From the NCBI RefSeq assembly GCF_000003815.2, contig NC_049979.1, positions 32,563,405 to 32,584,904 of the forward strand: a stretch of 21,500 bases of DNA, read 5' to 3'. How positions within the stretch are numbered: the first letter of the stretch is position 1; each line of letters begins with the position of its first letter. The translations under genes were made by a program, and so were the position numbers. The DNA is from Branchiostoma floridae (lineage: Eukaryota > Chordata > Leptocardii > Amphioxiformes > Branchiostomatidae). Positions 20,016 to 21,500 of this stretch are shown piece by piece. The notes beneath the pieces are model-generated. The model made no database searches. It was not told the origin of the DNA and saw only the letters and a list, made by a program, of their open reading frames with translations.

Positions 20016-20622
20016 CTAAGTGTCTATAGTCTTATTGTACAACTTGATGGCTTTGTGCAGGAAGGAGTTCTGGAGTCTTTTGGTTCTAGCTGGGGGGATG
20101 GAGATAGTGTTTTTGTTTCTTAGTGATCGTCCCGTAGCAGTTGATCTGGAAGCTGGGACCAGATCATGTAGGGGATGCTCAGCATCCAGCATTTGTCTGA
20201 ATAGTTTGACAGCTGCATCCTCGCGTCGCGACTGGAGGGTGGGCAGGTCGGGCACATCGCGCCTGCCCGCTCGGCTGATAATCCGTAGAGCTCGCTGTTG
20301 AACTCTCTGCATTGCACGTTCCTGTTCCTTGCTACAGCCTACAAGAAGGACTTGACCATATTCAAGGACTGGGCGCACGAGGGACACGTAGATAGTCACT
20401 AGGTCTGCGACACTGGTCCCTTGCTTTGCAAGTAGTCTCAAGAAGTGCAGTCTACGAGAGGCTTTAGTAACCATTGAGGTTACTTGCTCTTGCAGGGTGA
20501 GGTTTTTGTCCAAGATGAAGCCCAGACCTTTTGCGGACCCGACCCACGGAACGCACACACCCCCAAGGGTTAACCTTGGCGGGCTGGGAACAGATCTGCA
20601 GACACAGATTTGTAGCAGTTGG
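20016..20622 (-). pseudogene. Thumb and C-terminal part of the LINE reverse transcriptase
   Basis: This is the continuation of the same protein in another frame. It resumes just after the frameshift near 20625 (SQLLQICVC), then reads TLGGVCVPWVGSAKGLGFIL, the 'LG' thumb motif. It continues with KASRRLHFLRLLAKQGTS, LVTIYVSLVRPVLEYGQV, RVQQRALRIISRAGRR and LPTLQSRREDAAVKLFRQML, followed by HPLHDLVPASR. Near the end are IPPARTKRLQNSFLHKAIKL and YN, with a TAG stop at 20018-20016. This is the complete usual C-terminus of CR1/jockey-like pol. A single-base indel separates it from the catalytic part, so no full-length protein is made unless the break is a sequencing error. Confidence 0.9.
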
Positions 20623-21500
20623 CTTTTCTTCCGTTTAGCAACATGTTGTTGGTGTCAGCCCACGAGTCGAGATGAGATGTTTCTTCCTCAAGCGTTTTAT
20701 CCTCGATGGCTTGGGGTAGTGAAAGAGTTCTGGACATTCCGACATCGTCCGCGTAGCCCACGTTCATAGTGTCAGGATGTACTGTTGTCCTTGAGCTCAT
20801 AAAGAGCAGGAAAAGGTACGGGGACAGCACACCACCTTGTGGGACACCAGATGTCGGCTCCTTCCAGGTACTGGCCACGCCATTGACTACTACCCTCTGA
20901 CGCCGACCGCTGAGGTAGCTGTGGATCCAAGACACCATGCGTGGACTAGCCTGGATATCGATCACACGCTGTAGCAGTATGGCATGATCGACTCGGTCGA
21001 AGGCTTTAGACATGTCAGCAAATAAAGCTCTGACCAGAGTTGGCTTCTTAGAATCCAGCGCAGTTAGCCAAGTTTGTACCATACGCACAAGAGCGATCGT
21101 AGTTGAAGAGCCCCTCATGTACGCGTACTGGTCTTTAATGACGGCGCGTAAGGAAGGAAGAAGTCTCTTCAGGATGCATCGCTCCATCAACTTAGCCAGC
21201 ACAGACAGTAGAGAAATGGGTCGCATGTCGCAAACATCAGTTGCTCCCGCGGACTTCGGGACAGGTGCAATGTTGGCTGATTTCCATATGAGGGGCACTG
21301 TACCGTCTTCATACGAGGCATTGAAGAGGTGAGTTATGATGGGTGCAAGATCTTCGGCGTGTTCTTTAAGGATCCAGCTGGGGAGATCGTCCGGACCACT
21401 TGCCTTTCTGGGGTTTATGGACTTCAGCAAGGCTTTTACTTCTCCAATCGAGCAGAGTTCATGACCACTGGCTCCACGTGGGAGAGGGAACAAGGAGAGT
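20623..21500 (-). pseudogene. Reverse transcriptase domain of the CR1/jockey-like LINE (partial)
   Basis: This is an RNA-directed DNA polymerase that copies the element's own RNA at the target site. The frame is open to the window edge with no true start. From the visible start it reads INPRKASGPDDLPSWILKE (residues about 26-44), an IAPVPKSAG finger motif, MRPISLLSVLAKLMER (90-105), and LFADMSKAFDRVDH with the first catalytic Asp at 21016-21014. It continues with SGVPQGGVLSPYLFLLFM (215-232) and GYADDVGMSRT, whose YADD lies at 20755-20744. Both catalytic boxes are intact. The segment between LFM and YADD is shorter than in many relatives and the usual N-D-L is not visible. The frame reads into unrelated residues after LNGRK because of a frameshift in an A-rich run near 20622-20632, and it ends at 20570. 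Confidence 0.92.

Larger units (their letters stand above)
19831..21500 (-). mobile_element. CR1/jockey-like LINE, 3' part, continuing past the window
   Basis: On the minus strand this element carries the reverse transcriptase, thumb and C-terminal region of a LINE pol protein (21493-20016), then an AATAAA-bearing 3' untranslated region of about 185 bp. Its endonuclease and 5' end lie beyond 21500. The coding part is much better preserved than the LINE at 3400-6170: catalytic boxes are intact and a single frameshift explains the break, so this copy is younger. Its base composition is markedly richer in GC than the surrounding DNA, consistent with recent arrival. The 3' end adjoins the satellite. 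Confidence 0.92.

Noticed and set aside
20020-20769. Plus-strand open frames opposite the LINE protein
   Set aside because: They are antisense shadows of the well-supported minus-strand reverse transcriptase.

Overview
This is an AT-rich, gene-poor stretch of animal nuclear DNA built almost entirely from transposable-element remains and tandem repeats. I found no intact host gene and no RNA gene. The evidence for a eukaryote is direct. There are two LINE-type (non-LTR) retrotransposon reverse transcriptases, a palindromic pair of mariner-like elements, a 4.5 kb satellite with a monomer of about 77 bp, long non-coding intervals full of stop codons, and no bacterial-style gene packing. The retroelement types suit a marine invertebrate, with a lancelet, other deuterostome or mollusc as candidates, but the sequence alone does not settle the species.

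Layout. Positions 1-3400 hold no recognisable gene. From 3400 to 6170, on the minus strand, lies an old, heavily mutated retrotransposon with endonuclease, linker, reverse transcriptase and C-terminal region in order; its catalytic YADD has become YADG. Positions 6170-9450 are mostly unassigned. From 9452 to 10277 there are two mariner-like non-autonomous elements placed tail to tail; one keeps a piece of the transposase DNA-binding domain. Next come two tandem-repeat blocks: two units of about 325 bp (10280-10930) and three units of about 315 bp (11540-12480). A short retrotransposon 3' end lies at 13344-13445, a nested palindrome at 14583-14628, and a poly-A/poly-C tract near 14170.

The largest structure is the satellite at 15317-19830, roughly 55 degenerate copies. 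A second short retrotransposon 3' end interrupts it (16932-17164), and its right half shows higher-order organisation. From 19831 to the window edge, on the minus strand, is a much younger CR1/jockey-like LINE. Its catalytic residues are intact, one frameshift is visible, and its 5' part lies outside the window. Its 3' end abuts the satellite.

The genes do not form a pathway. The window records layers of insertion: the old LINE first, judging by decay, then the satellite with its amplifications, and the 3' LINE fragment placed within it later. The strongest candidates for something undescribed are the higher-order satellite, the palindromic mariner pair, and the stem-loop shared by the two short retrotransposon 3' ends.
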